DNA from: an uncultured bacterium
GTDB taxonomy: Bacteria; Bipolaricaulota; Bipolaricaulia; RBG-16-55-9; DRJF01
Assembly (NCBI GenBank): GCA_913053845.1
Contig: CAJXGD010000015.1
Coordinates: 1 to 46,523 of the forward strand
Length of the DNA stretch: 46,523 nt
Reading direction: 5' to 3'
Shown here: positions 35,067-44,076 of the stretch, piece after piece
Layout of the letters: each line of letters starts with the position of its first letter
Position numbering within the stretch: position 1 is the first letter of the stretch
Program-made: the position numbers and the translations under genes
The notes under the pieces: generated by a model
Told to the model about the DNA's origin: nothing
The model's database searches: none
The model's input: only the letters and a program-made list of their open reading frames with translations

Positions 35067-36089
35067 TCACCCCCCTCCGTGCCTTCGCAACTGTCGTTCG
35101 ACCAGGAGGGCCAGCAAGATGATCGAACCCTGGGCAATCTGTTGCCAGTAAGCCTGGATATTTAGCAGATTCATCCCATTGGCGATGATCTGCAAGATGA
35201 AAGCTCCGACCAGGGTCTTGGCCACGCTGCCACGGCCGCCGTAGAGGCTGGTGCCACCGAGCACCACCGCGGCGATTGCAACGAGCTCCCAACCAGTGCC
35301 GGCGGTCGGCTGCGCTGAGTCGAGCCGGGAGGTGAGCATGATCCCGGCCAGGCCGGAGAAGGCACCGCCCAGAGTGAAGATGCCCAATTCTATGGTGCGC
35401 ACGTTGACCCCGGCCAACTCGACGGCGCGCTTGTTGGTGCCGATGGCGTAGATATAGCGGCCGAGCTGGGTCTCACGCAGGAAGAGCCAGGCCAGCAGAT
35501 ATAGGCCCAGCATGATCACGACCGGGACCGGTAGTAGGCCAATATGTCCCCAACTGATTTGCGCGAAACTCTCACCCAGGTTGGAGATGGGGCGTCCCCC
35601 GGTATAGAGCAATACCAGCCCGCGGCCGATGGAGAGTGTGGCCAAGGTAACAATGAAAGAAGGAATGCTCAAATAGACGGTAAAAAAGCCGTTGATGAGT
35701 CCGGCGAGGGTGCCTACGCCCAGACCGGCAACCAGTGCGACGCCCAACCACAGCCCCGCCGGCCAGCTTGTCGGAATGCCGTGCAACACACCTGCGGTGA
35801 TCGCCCCGGCCAGCGCCGCAACCGAACCGACGGAAAGGTCAATCTCGGCCATCAGGATCACCGCGGTGGCCCCGATGCTGATCACAGCAATCATGGAGAT
35901 CTGCGAGCCGATATTGAGCAGATTCGAGGCGGTCAAGAAATAGGGGCTAAGACGCCAGAGAGCCAGCAACAACAGACCAAGAATGGCGTAGATACCGTAA
36001 TCTATGGCCAGAGCGCGCCAACGATTACCCAGCTCTATTGTCTGCCACCAGGCTCCGCTCTTGCCCCACCATAAGCTTGACCACTTCAT
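35067..36089 (-). CDS. rbsC: Ribose-type ABC transporter permease
   Basis: A 340-residue membrane protein of the RbsC family with about nine to ten spans. It contains SIGATAVILMAEIDLSVGSVAALAGAI, the family signature, and SRLDSAQPTAGTGWELVAIAAVVLGGTSLYGG. The start at 36089 overlaps rbsA by 65 bases, but AAGGAG lies ten bases before the ATG, supporting it. Confidence 0.88.
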   Translation of the reverse strand: MKWSSLWWGKSGAWWQTIELGNRWRALAIDYGIYAILGLLLLALWRLSPYFLTASNLLNIGSQISMIAVISIGATAVILMAEIDLSVGSVAALAGAITAGVLHGIPTSWPAGLWLGVALVAGLGVGTLAGLINGFFTVYLSIPSFIVTLATLSIGRGLVLLYTGGRPISNLGESFAQISWGHIGLLPVPVVIMLGLYLLAWLFLRETQLGRYIYAIGTNKRAVELAGVNVRTIELGIFTLGGAFSGLAGIMLTSRLDSAQPTAGTGWELVAIAAVVLGGTSLYGGRGSVAKTLVGAFILQIIANGMNLLNIQAYWQQIAQGSIILLALLVERQLRRHGGG

Positions 36090-36831
36090 CTATAGATGTC
36101 TCCTTGGTGGATAGGTTGCCTACTGTTTTGCCCTTGCGCAGCACGATGATCCGGTCGGTCACGGCGAAGACCTCCTGGAGCGTGTGAGAGATGAAGATCA
36201 CTGCGATCCCCTCGGCCCGCAAGCTGCGGATCAGCTCCAACACATGCTCCACCTCGCGCACCGCCAGTGCGGCCGTGGGCTCGTCCAAGACGACCAGCTT
36301 GGGCTCGCTGAAGATGGCCCGCCCGACGGCCACCGCCTGACGCTGCCCTCCGGAGAGCTGCTCGACCTTGTTGCGTACTGAGGCGAAGCGGATCCCGAGC
36401 CGGTGCAGGATCGCTTCGGCATCCTGCTCCATGCGGCACTTATCCAAGATGTGCAACCCTGGCCCCAGGCGCAGGCGGGTCGGCTCCCGTCCCAAGAAGA
36501 TATTACCCGCCACGTCAAGCGTATCTACCAGTGCCAGGTCCTGATAGACCGTTTCGATGCCTAAGGTCTTCGCCACGCGAGGTGTACGCAGCCTCACCCG
36601 GTGGCCCTCAAAGCGAATCTCGCCCTCATCAGGCTGATAAGCTCCGGCGATGATCTTGATCAGGGTGGATTTGCCCGCCCCGTTATCTCCTACCAGGCTG
36701 ATGACCTCTCCCGGATAGATCACCAATTGGACCTGAGAGAGCGCCACGACCCCGCCAAATCGCTTGCTAATACCCCTCAGCTCCATTAGGACTTTATCTT
36801 CTCCCTGACGGGCTATCTGAGACTTTTCCAT
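36025..36831 (-). CDS. rbsA: Sugar ABC transporter ATPase, single-domain RbsA-like
   Basis: A 268-residue ATPase: Walker A GDNGAGKSTLIK, signature LSGGQRQAVAVGRA, Walker B LVVLDEPTAAL, H-loop FISHTLQEV. Classical RbsA is about 500 residues with two ATPase halves. This one has a single, catalytically complete half, as in FrcA-type proteins, and so probably works as a homodimer. It lies in an rbs operon. Confidence 0.85.
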   Translation of the reverse strand: MEKSQIARQGEDKVLMELRGISKRFGGVVALSQVQLVIYPGEVISLVGDNGAGKSTLIKIIAGAYQPDEGEIRFEGHRVRLRTPRVAKTLGIETVYQDLALVDTLDVAGNIFLGREPTRLRLGPGLHILDKCRMEQDAEAILHRLGIRFASVRNKVEQLSGGQRQAVAVGRAIFSEPKLVVLDEPTAALAVREVEHVLELIRSLRAEGIAVIFISHTLQEVFAVTDRIIVLRKGKTVGNLSTKETSIDEVVKLMVGQERSLVADNRAG

Positions 36832-36843
36832 TAGCGGTGTCGG

Positions 36844-37239
36844 CTAAAAGGCCACTCCGCAGATGAGAATGACATTGGCATATGGCGTTGCTTCCCCGCT
36901 ACGGACGACGGCCTTGGTCTGAGCCAAGCGCTTCTTCAGCTCCTCATGAGGGATCTCTTCCATCTCTATTTCAGCAAATTCCTGCTGTAGATATTGATAG
37001 CAGCCTGGATTATGAGTGCGGGTCTCCTGAGCCAGATATATCTTTTGGACCACGACCTCACCGGCGATCGCGCGGGTAACCTCCGCAAACGAGGGTATAC
37101 CCTGAGTCAGAGCCAGATCAACTCGCTCTACCTGGGTGGGGATCGGCAGGCCGCAGTCGGCGATGGCGATCATATCGGTATGCCCTAAGCGGGAGAGCAG
37201 GCAATTGAGCTGAGCGTTTAAGATGCCCTGTTTTTTCAT
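36844..37239 (-). CDS. rbsD: D-ribose pyranase
   Basis: A 131-residue RbsD. Conserved LSRLGHTDMIAIADCGLPIP near the N-terminus carries the catalytic His, and the end ATPYANVILICGVAF is typical. It interconverts pyranose and furanose forms of ribose for the kinase. ATG 37239 overlaps the rbsK stop (ATGA). Confidence 0.92.
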   Translation of the reverse strand: MKKQGILNAQLNCLLSRLGHTDMIAIADCGLPIPTQVERVDLALTQGIPSFAEVTRAIAGEVVVQKIYLAQETRTHNPGCYQYLQQEFAEIEMEEIPHEELKKRLAQTKAVVRSGEATPYANVILICGVAF

Positions 37240-38174
37240 ATTGGCACCCCTTGCTCAGTGATAAAACTTGCTACTTGAGAGCGCGTGGGCATCGAGGCCT
37301 GCGCGCCCGGCCGGGCGACCGAGAGTGCCGCCACGGCGTTGGCGTAGGGAATCGCTTCTGTCAAGGGCTTGCCCTGGACCAGCGCCACGGCCAAGCCACC
37401 GTTGAAGGCGTCCCCCGCGGCAGTAGTATCAATTGCTTGCACCTGATAGCCAGGGAAGTGACGGAAGGTCTCAGCCAGGCTAAGATAAGCCCCGCGAGCC
37501 CCGCATTTACAGATTACCGTTTCAATGCCGGTCTCTTGCCGCAGCAAGTTGGCCGCCTGCTCGATGTCGCTTTCTGAGGAGAGTTTCATGCCGGTCAAGC
37601 TGGCCAGCTCGCTCTCGTTTGGGGTGATAATCGCAATCCGTTGGGCATAGATCTCGCAGAGTTCGGCCGCCGGCGCCGGGTCCAAGATGACCAGCGGGCG
37701 TTTGCGAGAGGGAGGCAGCGCCTCCAGCAGTCGGTCGGTCGCTTGCAAGGTGATTTCTAGCTGTAAGAGCAACAAGTCCGCGCTGCTGATCTGGGCGATG
37801 ACCGTATCAAGATAGCTCTGATCCAGCAGACCGTTGGCACCGGGCGCGACCGCGATCAGGTTCTCACCCCGCTCATCTACCAGGATGGTGGCCACTCCCG
37901 AGGGGACCTGGGCACGACACTGGATCGCTTCGGTGCGCACCTGATTCTCTTGCAGGGAAGTGAGCAGATCAGCAGCGAAGGTCCCATCTCCGACCAGGCC
38001 ATACATGAAGACCGGCGCGCCCAGTCGTCCGCAGGCTACCGCCTGGTTGGCGCCTTTACCGCCGGGGAATCGGGCGAACCCCTGAGCCAACACCGTCTCC
38101 CCTGGTCGAGGGAAGCTTTTCACTTGGGTCACCAGATCCATGTTGATGCTCCCTAAGACGGCGATCCCGCTCAT
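37236..38174 (-). CDS. rbsK: Ribokinase
   Basis: A 312-residue PfkB-family kinase. GSINMDLV and PGETV at the start, FPGGKGANQAVACGRLG (substrate motif), and DTTAAGDAFNGGLAVAL (anion hole and catalytic Asp) are intact. It phosphorylates ribose to ribose 5-phosphate. ATG 38174 overlaps the regulator stop by four bases; the longer frame from 38216 is rejected. Confidence 0.93.
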   Translation of the reverse strand: MSGIAVLGSINMDLVTQVKSFPRPGETVLAQGFARFPGGKGANQAVACGRLGAPVFMYGLVGDGTFAADLLTSLQENQVRTEAIQCRAQVPSGVATILVDERGENLIAVAPGANGLLDQSYLDTVIAQISSADLLLLQLEITLQATDRLLEALPPSRKRPLVILDPAPAAELCEIYAQRIAIITPNESELASLTGMKLSSESDIEQAANLLRQETGIETVICKCGARGAYLSLAETFRHFPGYQVQAIDTTAAGDAFNGGLAVALVQGKPLTEAIPYANAVAALSVARPGAQASMPTRSQVASFITEQGVPI

Positions 38175-39202
38175 CTGGGCACCTCTTCCGATCCGTCTAG
38201 CGAGAGAGATCGGCAAGATTGGCCCTTGACCAAGCTGGTCTTGAGTAATTTAGTCGGGGAGGAGATAGGCTGCCCGCACATGCAACGGCTCAGCAGACGC
38301 ATGGCCTCCTGGCCCATCAGATAAGCGGGGATCTCAACGGTCGTCAGCCGGGGATGGACCCAGGTGGCCAAAGGAATGTTATCGAAGCCGGCCACCCCGA
38401 TCTCCTGCGGAACCTGCAGGCCTCGCTCCTGAAGAGCATACAGGGCTCCGATGGCCATCATATCGTTGGAAGCTATGATTGCCTGCGGCCGGCCACGGCT
38501 CAGCAGGCTCCGGGTCGCCTCACAACCTCCCTCGAAGGTGTAATCTCCTCTGGCCAGATAATCCTCGTTGATCGTCAGACCCCGGTCGGCCAAGCTCCGA
38601 CGATAGCCGGCAAACCGATCTGCCGCAGTGGAGACCTCGGCCGGGCCTTGGATGAAGGCGATCTTACGATAGCCCAGCTCAACTAGATATTGGGTGAGAC
38701 GGTAGCCATCTTGGAGGCCGTCCACGATCACTGCCGGCACCTTCAGGCCAGCCATCCGCCGGTCGGCGATCACTAAGGGCACTCCTTTGCGCACAAAGCT
38801 CTCAAGATGGGCATCATCGGCCACCACGGAGGTGAGGATCACCCCGTCCGCGCGCTCGCCCAGCAGCGTGCGCAACGCGTGCTTCTCTCCCTCCAAAGAG
38901 TTCTCACTATCACAGATAATCACCGAATAATCCTGGGTATGGGCCTCGTGCTCCACCCCACGGACCAGCAGCGAGAAGAAGGGATTGGAGATGTCCGGCA
39001 TGATGATGCCGATGATGCTCGTTTTGCGCTTGCGTAAGCCCTGTGCTCGCTTATCGGGCATGTAGCCCAGTTCCTCTACGGCCTGGAGCACCTGCTGCCT
39101 GGTCCCTTCCCTGATGTACGGCTTGCCGTTGAGCACCCGGGAGACGGTCGCCGGAGAGACGGTGGCGCTCCGGGCCACATCTTTGATCGTGATGCGCTTC
39201 AA
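38171..39202 (-). CDS. rbsR: LacI-family ribose operon regulator
   Basis: A 343-residue LacI/GalR regulator. The helix-turn-helix and hinge are plain (ITIKDVARSATVSPATVSRVLNGKPYIREGTR), followed by a sugar-binding domain (GIIMPDISNPFFSLLVRG, IIASNDMMAIGALYALQERG, GVAGFDNIPLA). As the first gene of the operon it likely represses its own promoter, with ribose or a phosphorylated form as effector. Confidence 0.88.
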   Translation of the reverse strand: MKRITIKDVARSATVSPATVSRVLNGKPYIREGTRQQVLQAVEELGYMPDKRAQGLRKRKTSIIGIIMPDISNPFFSLLVRGVEHEAHTQDYSVIICDSENSLEGEKHALRTLLGERADGVILTSVVADDAHLESFVRKGVPLVIADRRMAGLKVPAVIVDGLQDGYRLTQYLVELGYRKIAFIQGPAEVSTAADRFAGYRRSLADRGLTINEDYLARGDYTFEGGCEATRSLLSRGRPQAIIASNDMMAIGALYALQERGLQVPQEIGVAGFDNIPLATWVHPRLTTVEIPAYLMGQEAMRLLSRCMCGQPISSPTKLLKTSLVKGQSCRSLSLDGSEEVPR

Positions 39203-39214
39203 ACCCTATCCTCC

Positions 39215-39240
39215 CTGCAAACGTTTTCTGTAATCGTTTT
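39215..39240 (-). promoter_or_regulatory. Putative RbsR operator, two tandem 13-mers
   Basis: On the minus strand AAAACGATTACAG is followed directly by AAAACGTTTGCAG, 11 of 13 bases equal. The second contains AAACGTTT, a LacI-family-like core. They cover the expected transcription start. Confidence 0.55.
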
Positions 39241-39243
39241 AAG

Positions 39244-39272
39244 ACTATAGCACAACATCCTGATTCCGTCAA
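39244..39272 (-). promoter_or_regulatory. Promoter of the rbs operon
   Basis: TTGACG (39272-39267), a 17-base spacer, TATAGT (39249-39244) on the minus strand. Confidence 0.7.
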
Positions 39273-39313
39273 GCCGGCACAACCTATCACGCGGATGAAC
39301 GGCGAGCGGCAGT

Positions 39314-39342
39314 TTGTCGTCGTGGCCACCTGCCGGTATCAT
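39314..39342 (+). promoter_or_regulatory. Promoter of the amidase gene
   Basis: TTGTCG (39314-39319), a 17-base spacer, TATCAT (39337-39342); AAGGAGG follows before ATG 39371. Confidence 0.5.
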
Positions 39343-39370
39343 TAGGTCCAGCTACCAGCAAGGAGGTCCC

Positions 39371-40291
39371 ATGCAGACGATCCACGACCGACACTACGGC
39401 TGGGACAACGCGCTCACACCCGTCTTGACCATTGGTTCAGGCGAGACGGTCGAATTCGCAGTCCAAGAGGCCAGTGGCGGACAGCTCTCACCGGCCTCTT
39501 CGGCCAGCGATCTGACCACCCTCTCGTTCGAGCGGATCAACCCGGTGACCGGACCGGTCTATATTCAGGATGCCGCGCCCGGTGACCTGTTAGAGGTCGA
39601 GATCCTGCACTTTAAGTTCAAAGGCTGGGGCTGGACGGGGATCATCCCCGGCTTTGGCCTGCTGCACGAGGAGTTCACCGCGCCCGTGCTCCATCTGTGG
39701 GAGTTACAGAATGAGCAGCAGGCAACGTTTAAGGAAGGTCTGCATGTCCCGCTGGCCCCTTTCCCGGGCACCATCGGCGTCGCCCTGGCCGAACCCGGCC
39801 AACATAGCATCGTTCCTCCTGGCCAGAATGGGGGCAACATGGATATTCGTCATCTCACCGCGGGGAGCAAGCTCTGGCTGCCCGTCTGGGTGGAGGGCGC
39901 TTTATTCTCGGTGGGCGACACCCACGCGGCCCAGGGCGATGGGGAGGTCTGTGGCACGGCGATCGAGTCCCCAATGGACCTCATGCTCAAATTCACCTTG
40001 CACAAGGGATGCTCCATCGCGGAGCCGCAGTTTATCACCCCCGGCCCTTTGACCTCCCAGGTCGATCAGAGAGGCTATCACGTCACGACGGGTTTTTCCG
40101 AAGACCTGCTAGGGGCGACGAAGAAGGCCATTCGCTATATGATCGAACACCTTGGCTCCAGCTACGGACTCACCCCCGAAGAGGCCTATATGCTGTGCAG
40201 CGTGGCCGTAGACCTCAAAATCTCCGAGGTGGTGGATGTCCCTCACTGGCTGGTCAGCGCCTATTTCCCCTTGAGCGTGGCAGCTCGTTAA
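39371..40291 (+). CDS. Acetamidase/formamidase family protein
   Basis: A 306-residue FmdA/AmdA-type hydrolase (HYGWDNALTPVLTIGSGETVEFAVQEASGGQ, VYIQDAAPGDLLEVEIL, PGQNGGNMDIRHL, VGDTHAAQGDGEVCGTAIE). These enzymes release ammonia from short amides such as formamide or acetamide. Length is close to the shorter members. It stands alone with its own promoter between divergent rbs and a convergent glycosyltransferase. Confidence 0.9.
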   Translation: MQTIHDRHYGWDNALTPVLTIGSGETVEFAVQEASGGQLSPASSASDLTTLSFERINPVTGPVYIQDAAPGDLLEVEILHFKFKGWGWTGIIPGFGLLHEEFTAPVLHLWELQNEQQATFKEGLHVPLAPFPGTIGVALAEPGQHSIVPPGQNGGNMDIRHLTAGSKLWLPVWVEGALFSVGDTHAAQGDGEVCGTAIESPMDLMLKFTLHKGCSIAEPQFITPGPLTSQVDQRGYHVTTGFSEDLLGATKKAIRYMIEHLGSSYGLTPEEAYMLCSVAVDLKISEVVDVPHWLVSAYFPLSVAAR

Positions 40292-40307
40292 CCCGTTTGG
40301 GAAGAGA

Positions 40308-41399
40308 TTAACCGTCCGAGCCTAGCACGACCTCCAAGAAACGTTCCACCGATTGTTCGGTGAGATGCTCCGGCCGATAACCCGGCTTCGCTAGAGCCAG
40401 CGCCGCATCGCGCGCCAGATCCAGCTTGTCTTGAGTCACGCTGTGGTAGAGCCCGCGCCGGCGCAGCGTCTTAGCCAGATAGAGTTGCTCCGACTGGCCC
40501 GGCGTGGGGATGAGCAGCGCCCGTCGGCCCAGCTCGGCCAGCTCCATCAGCGTGGTATAGCCGGAGCGACAGACCACCAGCCGACTGCGATTCATCATCT
40601 CTGCTTGGCCGGCTCGGTCGAGATAAGCGTGAATCTCGACGTTGGCGGGCACAGGTGGCGGGGTTGCTCCAGGCTGGCCTAGGGCGATGACTATCTGCCC
40701 TTGCAGCTCCGGGAGCTGGGGGAGGATCAGATTTTGTAAGATGGTCCGCTGCGGCTCCGGACCGGAGATGCTGATGAAATAATCTATGTCTTGCGGCAGC
40801 TCACGTCGGCGTAGGCTGGAGAGTATGCCCAGATAGACCAGTTTGTCGGCAGGAGTAAAGCGCACTTTGTGGCTCATGTCGCCGCTGAGGCCGCCGACCC
40901 GGTCATCGGGGATGAGAATCTTGCGCGTCGGCGTGAACCAGCGCGCCAGGAAGAGCTCCATCACCGCCTCCATGAAGGGATCGCGCCAGGGAGCGATGTA
41001 GCGCGGGCTGTGGGTGATAAAGTAGCAGGGCACCTGGCGGGTGACCAGGCCGTTGCGATGATCGGAGATCACCAGATCATAATGCTCCTGGCGCAGCAGC
41101 CGAGCCAAGCGGCGGCGCTCGGCGAACCAGGTCTTGAGTATCTGGGGGATGTGGGTGATCGTCCTGAGATAGAAGCCCAGGCTGGTGGGGGCCACCGAGG
41201 TGGGGATATCCGGCCAGTCCAGATAGTTGCCGGCCGAGCCCAGCTCGCTTTGCAGCACGCGCCGCGCTGCGCCGGTGGAGATCACCGTCAGCTCGCAGCC
41301 CCGCGCGAGCAGGCCGCGCATCAGGGCCAGATCTCGGGTGGCATGGCCCAGCCCCCAGGAGCAACTGCCAAAGATCACCCGTTTCGCATGACGATTCAT
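40308..41399 (-). CDS. MurG-like glycosyltransferase (family 28 C-terminal domain)
   Basis: A 363-residue GT-B glycosyltransferase. The N-terminus has the family glycine motif (VIFGSCSWGLGHATRDLALMRGLLARG). The C-terminal donor site shows VVCRSGYTTLMELAELGRRALLIPTPGQSEQ, resembling the sugar-nucleotide site of MurG and MJ1255-like proteins. The donor and acceptor are not evident. It diverges from the acyltransferase gene, and the pair could act on a membrane lipid, but that is inference. Confidence 0.8.
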   Translation of the reverse strand: MNRHAKRVIFGSCSWGLGHATRDLALMRGLLARGCELTVISTGAARRVLQSELGSAGNYLDWPDIPTSVAPTSLGFYLRTITHIPQILKTWFAERRRLARLLRQEHYDLVISDHRNGLVTRQVPCYFITHSPRYIAPWRDPFMEAVMELFLARWFTPTRKILIPDDRVGGLSGDMSHKVRFTPADKLVYLGILSSLRRRELPQDIDYFISISGPEPQRTILQNLILPQLPELQGQIVIALGQPGATPPPVPANVEIHAYLDRAGQAEMMNRSRLVVCRSGYTTLMELAELGRRALLIPTPGQSEQLYLAKTLRRRGLYHSVTQDKLDLARDAALALAKPGYRPEHLTEQSVERFLEVVLGSDG

Positions 41400-41488
41400 C
41401 GCTCGCTTTAGCTTGAACTTCCCTCCCGGCAGAATTTGGTGTATGATAGTGGCCTGCTAGGCATGAGGCAAACCGAGAGGAGCTGGCT

Positions 41489-42844
41489 ATGATTTCCGAG
41501 CAGACTTTGCTGGAGCTGTTGCTCTCGTGTGGGGGGCTCTTCGCCCGGCAGATTCCGGCACCTCGGCCTCCCTGGTGGGGTAGGGGGCTGCGCCGAACCC
41601 TGGCTGTGGTCTTCGCCGCAATTGGCCGTCTGGGCTTCGACCTGCAGGTGCATGGCCTGGAGCAGTTCAGCAACAGTCCCGGAACGCTGATCGTCTGCAA
41701 TCACAAGACAGATTTCGACATCATCCTGCTGGCCCCAACGCTCTACTGGTCTCACCGGGGGCGAGGACCGATCGGCCGGCTGGCCTTCGTCGCCGCCGAG
41801 CGCATGTTTCAACGGGGCTACTTTTCCAACTATCTGCTCTCTCGGCCCCGCTGGCTCAGCAGATTGCTCTATCCGGTGAACCTGAGCGCGGTCCTGCAAG
41901 CTCTGCGTACCTATCCCATACCGCACGCACGCGACCGCAAGCTGGGGGCGCAGCTAGCCGATATCATGGAGCTCAAGGGCAATCTGACCTTGGGTGAAAT
42001 ATTCCGCGCGCCCCCGGAGGAAATTCTGCCAGGGGTGCCGCCTGGGGCCCACATCGCCGAGGTGCTGAGCTGGTCCTATCACCAGACGCTCTATCAGGAG
42101 CATGACTATTCCATTTTCACCCCGCACCTGGAGAGGAAGCTGCGGGCGCAGCATTTCGCGCGCATCTTATCTTCCTTGGGGCGCTTTGCCGCTATTCTCG
42201 ATGAAGGCGATGCGGTCTACCTAGCCCCGGAGGGAGAGCTTGAGATCGAGGGCAATTTCGAGGAGATCAAGGCCGGCCTAGCCCGTATGGTCCAGATGAG
42301 CCGACGGGAGATGGTCCTCCTGCCGGTCAATCTGACCTACGATTTCATGACCACCGGCCGGAGGCGGGTTTTCCTCACCGTCGGCGCTGAGCTGCGAGGT
42401 TTGCAGAGCTGGTCGCGCGAGCGGCTTGATGATCAGGTGGAGCGGGCGATCTCGCGGCTGGGCACGGTGACCTTGGGGCAATTGGCCTCCACGATCCTGC
42501 AAGCAGTCGCCTCCGAGGGGGAGAGTAGCCTGGCAGAGGGCCTTTTCAAGGAACAGATCCAGCGTGAGGCAGCGCGGCTGGCCTTCAAAGAGGGTTACAG
42601 GGTGGATGAGCGCTTGCTGCGTGAGGAGGCCTTTGAACGGTGCTGGCAGCGCTTTTGCGCCTATTGTCGGCGCAGGAAACTGCTGGAGTGGCAGGGGGAA
42701 CGGATCAACTTCGCTCGGGTGCAGGTGCTGGGCGTGGCCGGCGCAGATGGCGATAAGCCGGTCAGCCCTTGGGTTTACAGTGCCAATGAGCTGGCGACGA
42801 TCATCGAGGCGCACCGCCAGGCGGCCGCTACGTCAGATCGGTGA
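41489..42844 (+). CDS. PlsC-like acyltransferase
   Basis: A 451-residue protein with a glycerolipid acyltransferase domain: NHKTDFDIILLAP (H-x4-D, about 70) and YLAPEGELEIEGN (the PEG-type second motif, near 250). It is about 200 residues longer than a minimal PlsC. A large insertion lies between the two motifs and a helical C-terminal region follows (FKEGYRVDERLLREEAFERCWQRFCAYCRRRKLLEW). It probably transfers a fatty acyl group to a phospho- or glycolipid acceptor. AGAGGAG precedes ATG 41489. Confidence 0.75.
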   Translation: MISEQTLLELLLSCGGLFARQIPAPRPPWWGRGLRRTLAVVFAAIGRLGFDLQVHGLEQFSNSPGTLIVCNHKTDFDIILLAPTLYWSHRGRGPIGRLAFVAAERMFQRGYFSNYLLSRPRWLSRLLYPVNLSAVLQALRTYPIPHARDRKLGAQLADIMELKGNLTLGEIFRAPPEEILPGVPPGAHIAEVLSWSYHQTLYQEHDYSIFTPHLERKLRAQHFARILSSLGRFAAILDEGDAVYLAPEGELEIEGNFEEIKAGLARMVQMSRREMVLLPVNLTYDFMTTGRRRVFLTVGAELRGLQSWSRERLDDQVERAISRLGTVTLGQLASTILQAVASEGESSLAEGLFKEQIQREAARLAFKEGYRVDERLLREEAFERCWQRFCAYCRRRKLLEWQGERINFARVQVLGVAGADGDKPVSPWVYSANELATIIEAHRQAAATSDR

Positions 42845-42941
42845 AGATGAGGGTTCCCGGTCAGCCAGCGGGGACGGATTTCACATTCATAAAGGTCCTC
42901 CGCTGGATACTCCGCAGCTTGCTACGGGGAGGAAAGTGGAG

Positions 42942-42958
42942 ATTCGCCGCAGGCGAAT
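42942..42958 (+). promoter_or_regulatory. Hairpin ahead of tnpA
   Basis: ATTCGCC, a GCA loop, GGCGAAT: a perfect seven-pair stem 21 bases before the tnpA ATG. IS200 elements commonly have such leader structures that limit transposase translation. Confidence 0.5.
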
Positions 42959-42979
42959 TATGCCGTTACCATAGATCCC

Positions 42980-43402
42980 ATGTGCCCCGTCCAACGTGCC
43001 AAACATGCAGTCTACGATCTCAAGTACCACTTCGTCTGGGTACCCAAGTACCGCAAGCTCATCTTGCAGGGGCCTGTGGCCCAGAGCTTGCAGGAAGTCT
43101 TCCAGGGAGTCAGCGAACGCTACGAGATGGAGATCGATACCATGGAGGTGCTGCCGGATCATGTTCACCTCTTCCTCTATGTTCCTCTCAGGTACAGTCC
43201 CAGTCGGGTGGTACGGATTCTCAAAAGTGTCTCGGCCAGGGAGTTGTTTCGCCGTCATCCCAAGCTGCGGGAACAGTTGTGGGGAGGAAAGCTGTGGAGC
43301 AATGGCTACTTTGTCCGCTCGGTGGGAGATGAGGTGACGGCGGCAGTGATTCGTCGGTATATCAAGCTGCAACATCAGGATCAACTCCGCTTTGAGCTGT
43401 AA
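42980..43402 (+). CDS. tnpA: IS200/IS605-family Y1 transposase TnpA
   Basis: A 140-residue HUH single-strand transposase. The metal-binding HUH pair is H61 and H63 (LPDHVHLFL), and the catalytic Tyr is Y127 (IRRYIKLQHQ), the same spacing as in the well-studied IS608 TnpA. It cuts and rejoins single-stranded element ends at hairpins without target duplication. It is full length and looks active. It could also mobilise the tnpB-only element in this window. Confidence 0.93.
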   Translation: MCPVQRAKHAVYDLKYHFVWVPKYRKLILQGPVAQSLQEVFQGVSERYEMEIDTMEVLPDHVHLFLYVPLRYSPSRVVRILKSVSARELFRRHPKLREQLWGGKLWSNGYFVRSVGDEVTAAVIRRYIKLQHQDQLRFEL

Positions 43403-43448
43403 GCCGTTTGCCGTTGAATGCCCCGCAGCTTGCTGCGAGGTTCTTTAC

Positions 43449-44041
43449 TTGCTTCCCCATTTAGCTATATGATAAACAGGGGGAGATGTCTAAGTATATT
43501 GCATTTGAAACTCTTTCAAGGTTTTGTTTTAGGTGAGCCGCCTCCGATTGTAACCGATACAGTTAAACAGACGGCGCCAGCGCTATATTCGCCTGCAGTC
43601 AGTTTGACGAGACATAGTGATACTTTGATCGTAACGGATTGCGGGACAGCTATAATGCCTCTCACGTTGCCAGAGCTTAACCCCAAGCGACTCTGTGCGG
43701 AATTAAGCCTGCTAACACGCACAGGATATAGCCCTTTTCGGATTACTTGACCATGCAATTGAAGTAGCTCATGCACGTAGAGCAAGCCAATAAACGCCGG
43801 CAGTTTCTCTAGGTTCACCGTAGTCTTTACCGGCAAGAAGAGCGCCTTGCCCCCTGGATCGGCCGCCGCTTTCTCCACATTGGACTGCTGAGGATTATAG
43901 CCCGCTTTGGCGATCAGCCCATCACGGACCGCACTGCTTGCCCGGCTCAGACAGGGTTAATACGGTTGGCCCTAGATGGTTTTTCTCCTAATACGCCACC
44001 TTCTCTAAGGCTACTGTACTTATGTGTCCTCTAGGTAACAC
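43449..44041. other. Gene-poor stretch with a decayed minus-strand frame
   Basis: A minus-strand frame from about 43940 to 43516 reads AVRDGLIAKAGYNPQQSNVEKAAADPGGKALFLPVKTTVNLEKLP and onward. The first part looks protein-like but has a stop just upstream and no clear start; I cannot name the family. A GLYPVRV segment within it (near 43740-43715) has a look-alike near 46460. I take the stretch as gene remnants. Confidence 0.35.
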
Positions 44042-44070
44042 TTGACTTCCAAGGTTATCTAAGCTAAAAT
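44042..44070 (+). promoter_or_regulatory. Leaderless promoter of the toxin-like pair
   Basis: TTGACT (44042-44047), a 17-base spacer, TAAAAT (44065-44070), six bases before ATG 44077. Transcription would begin at the start codon. Confidence 0.7.
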
Positions 44071-44076
44071 AAAATT

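Larger units (their letters stand above)
42891..43448 (+). mobile_element. IS200-type element carrying only tnpA
   Basis: About 558 bp. Left end: TTCAT just outside (42886-42890), then a hairpin around AGCTTGCT (42916-42923). Right end: hairpin CCCCGCAGC/GCTGCGAGG at 43421-43440, then eight bases to TTTAC at the edge. Both ends match those of the tnpB element at 14580-15833 in layout and core sequence. It lies 46 bases after the acyltransferase stop. Confidence 0.72.
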
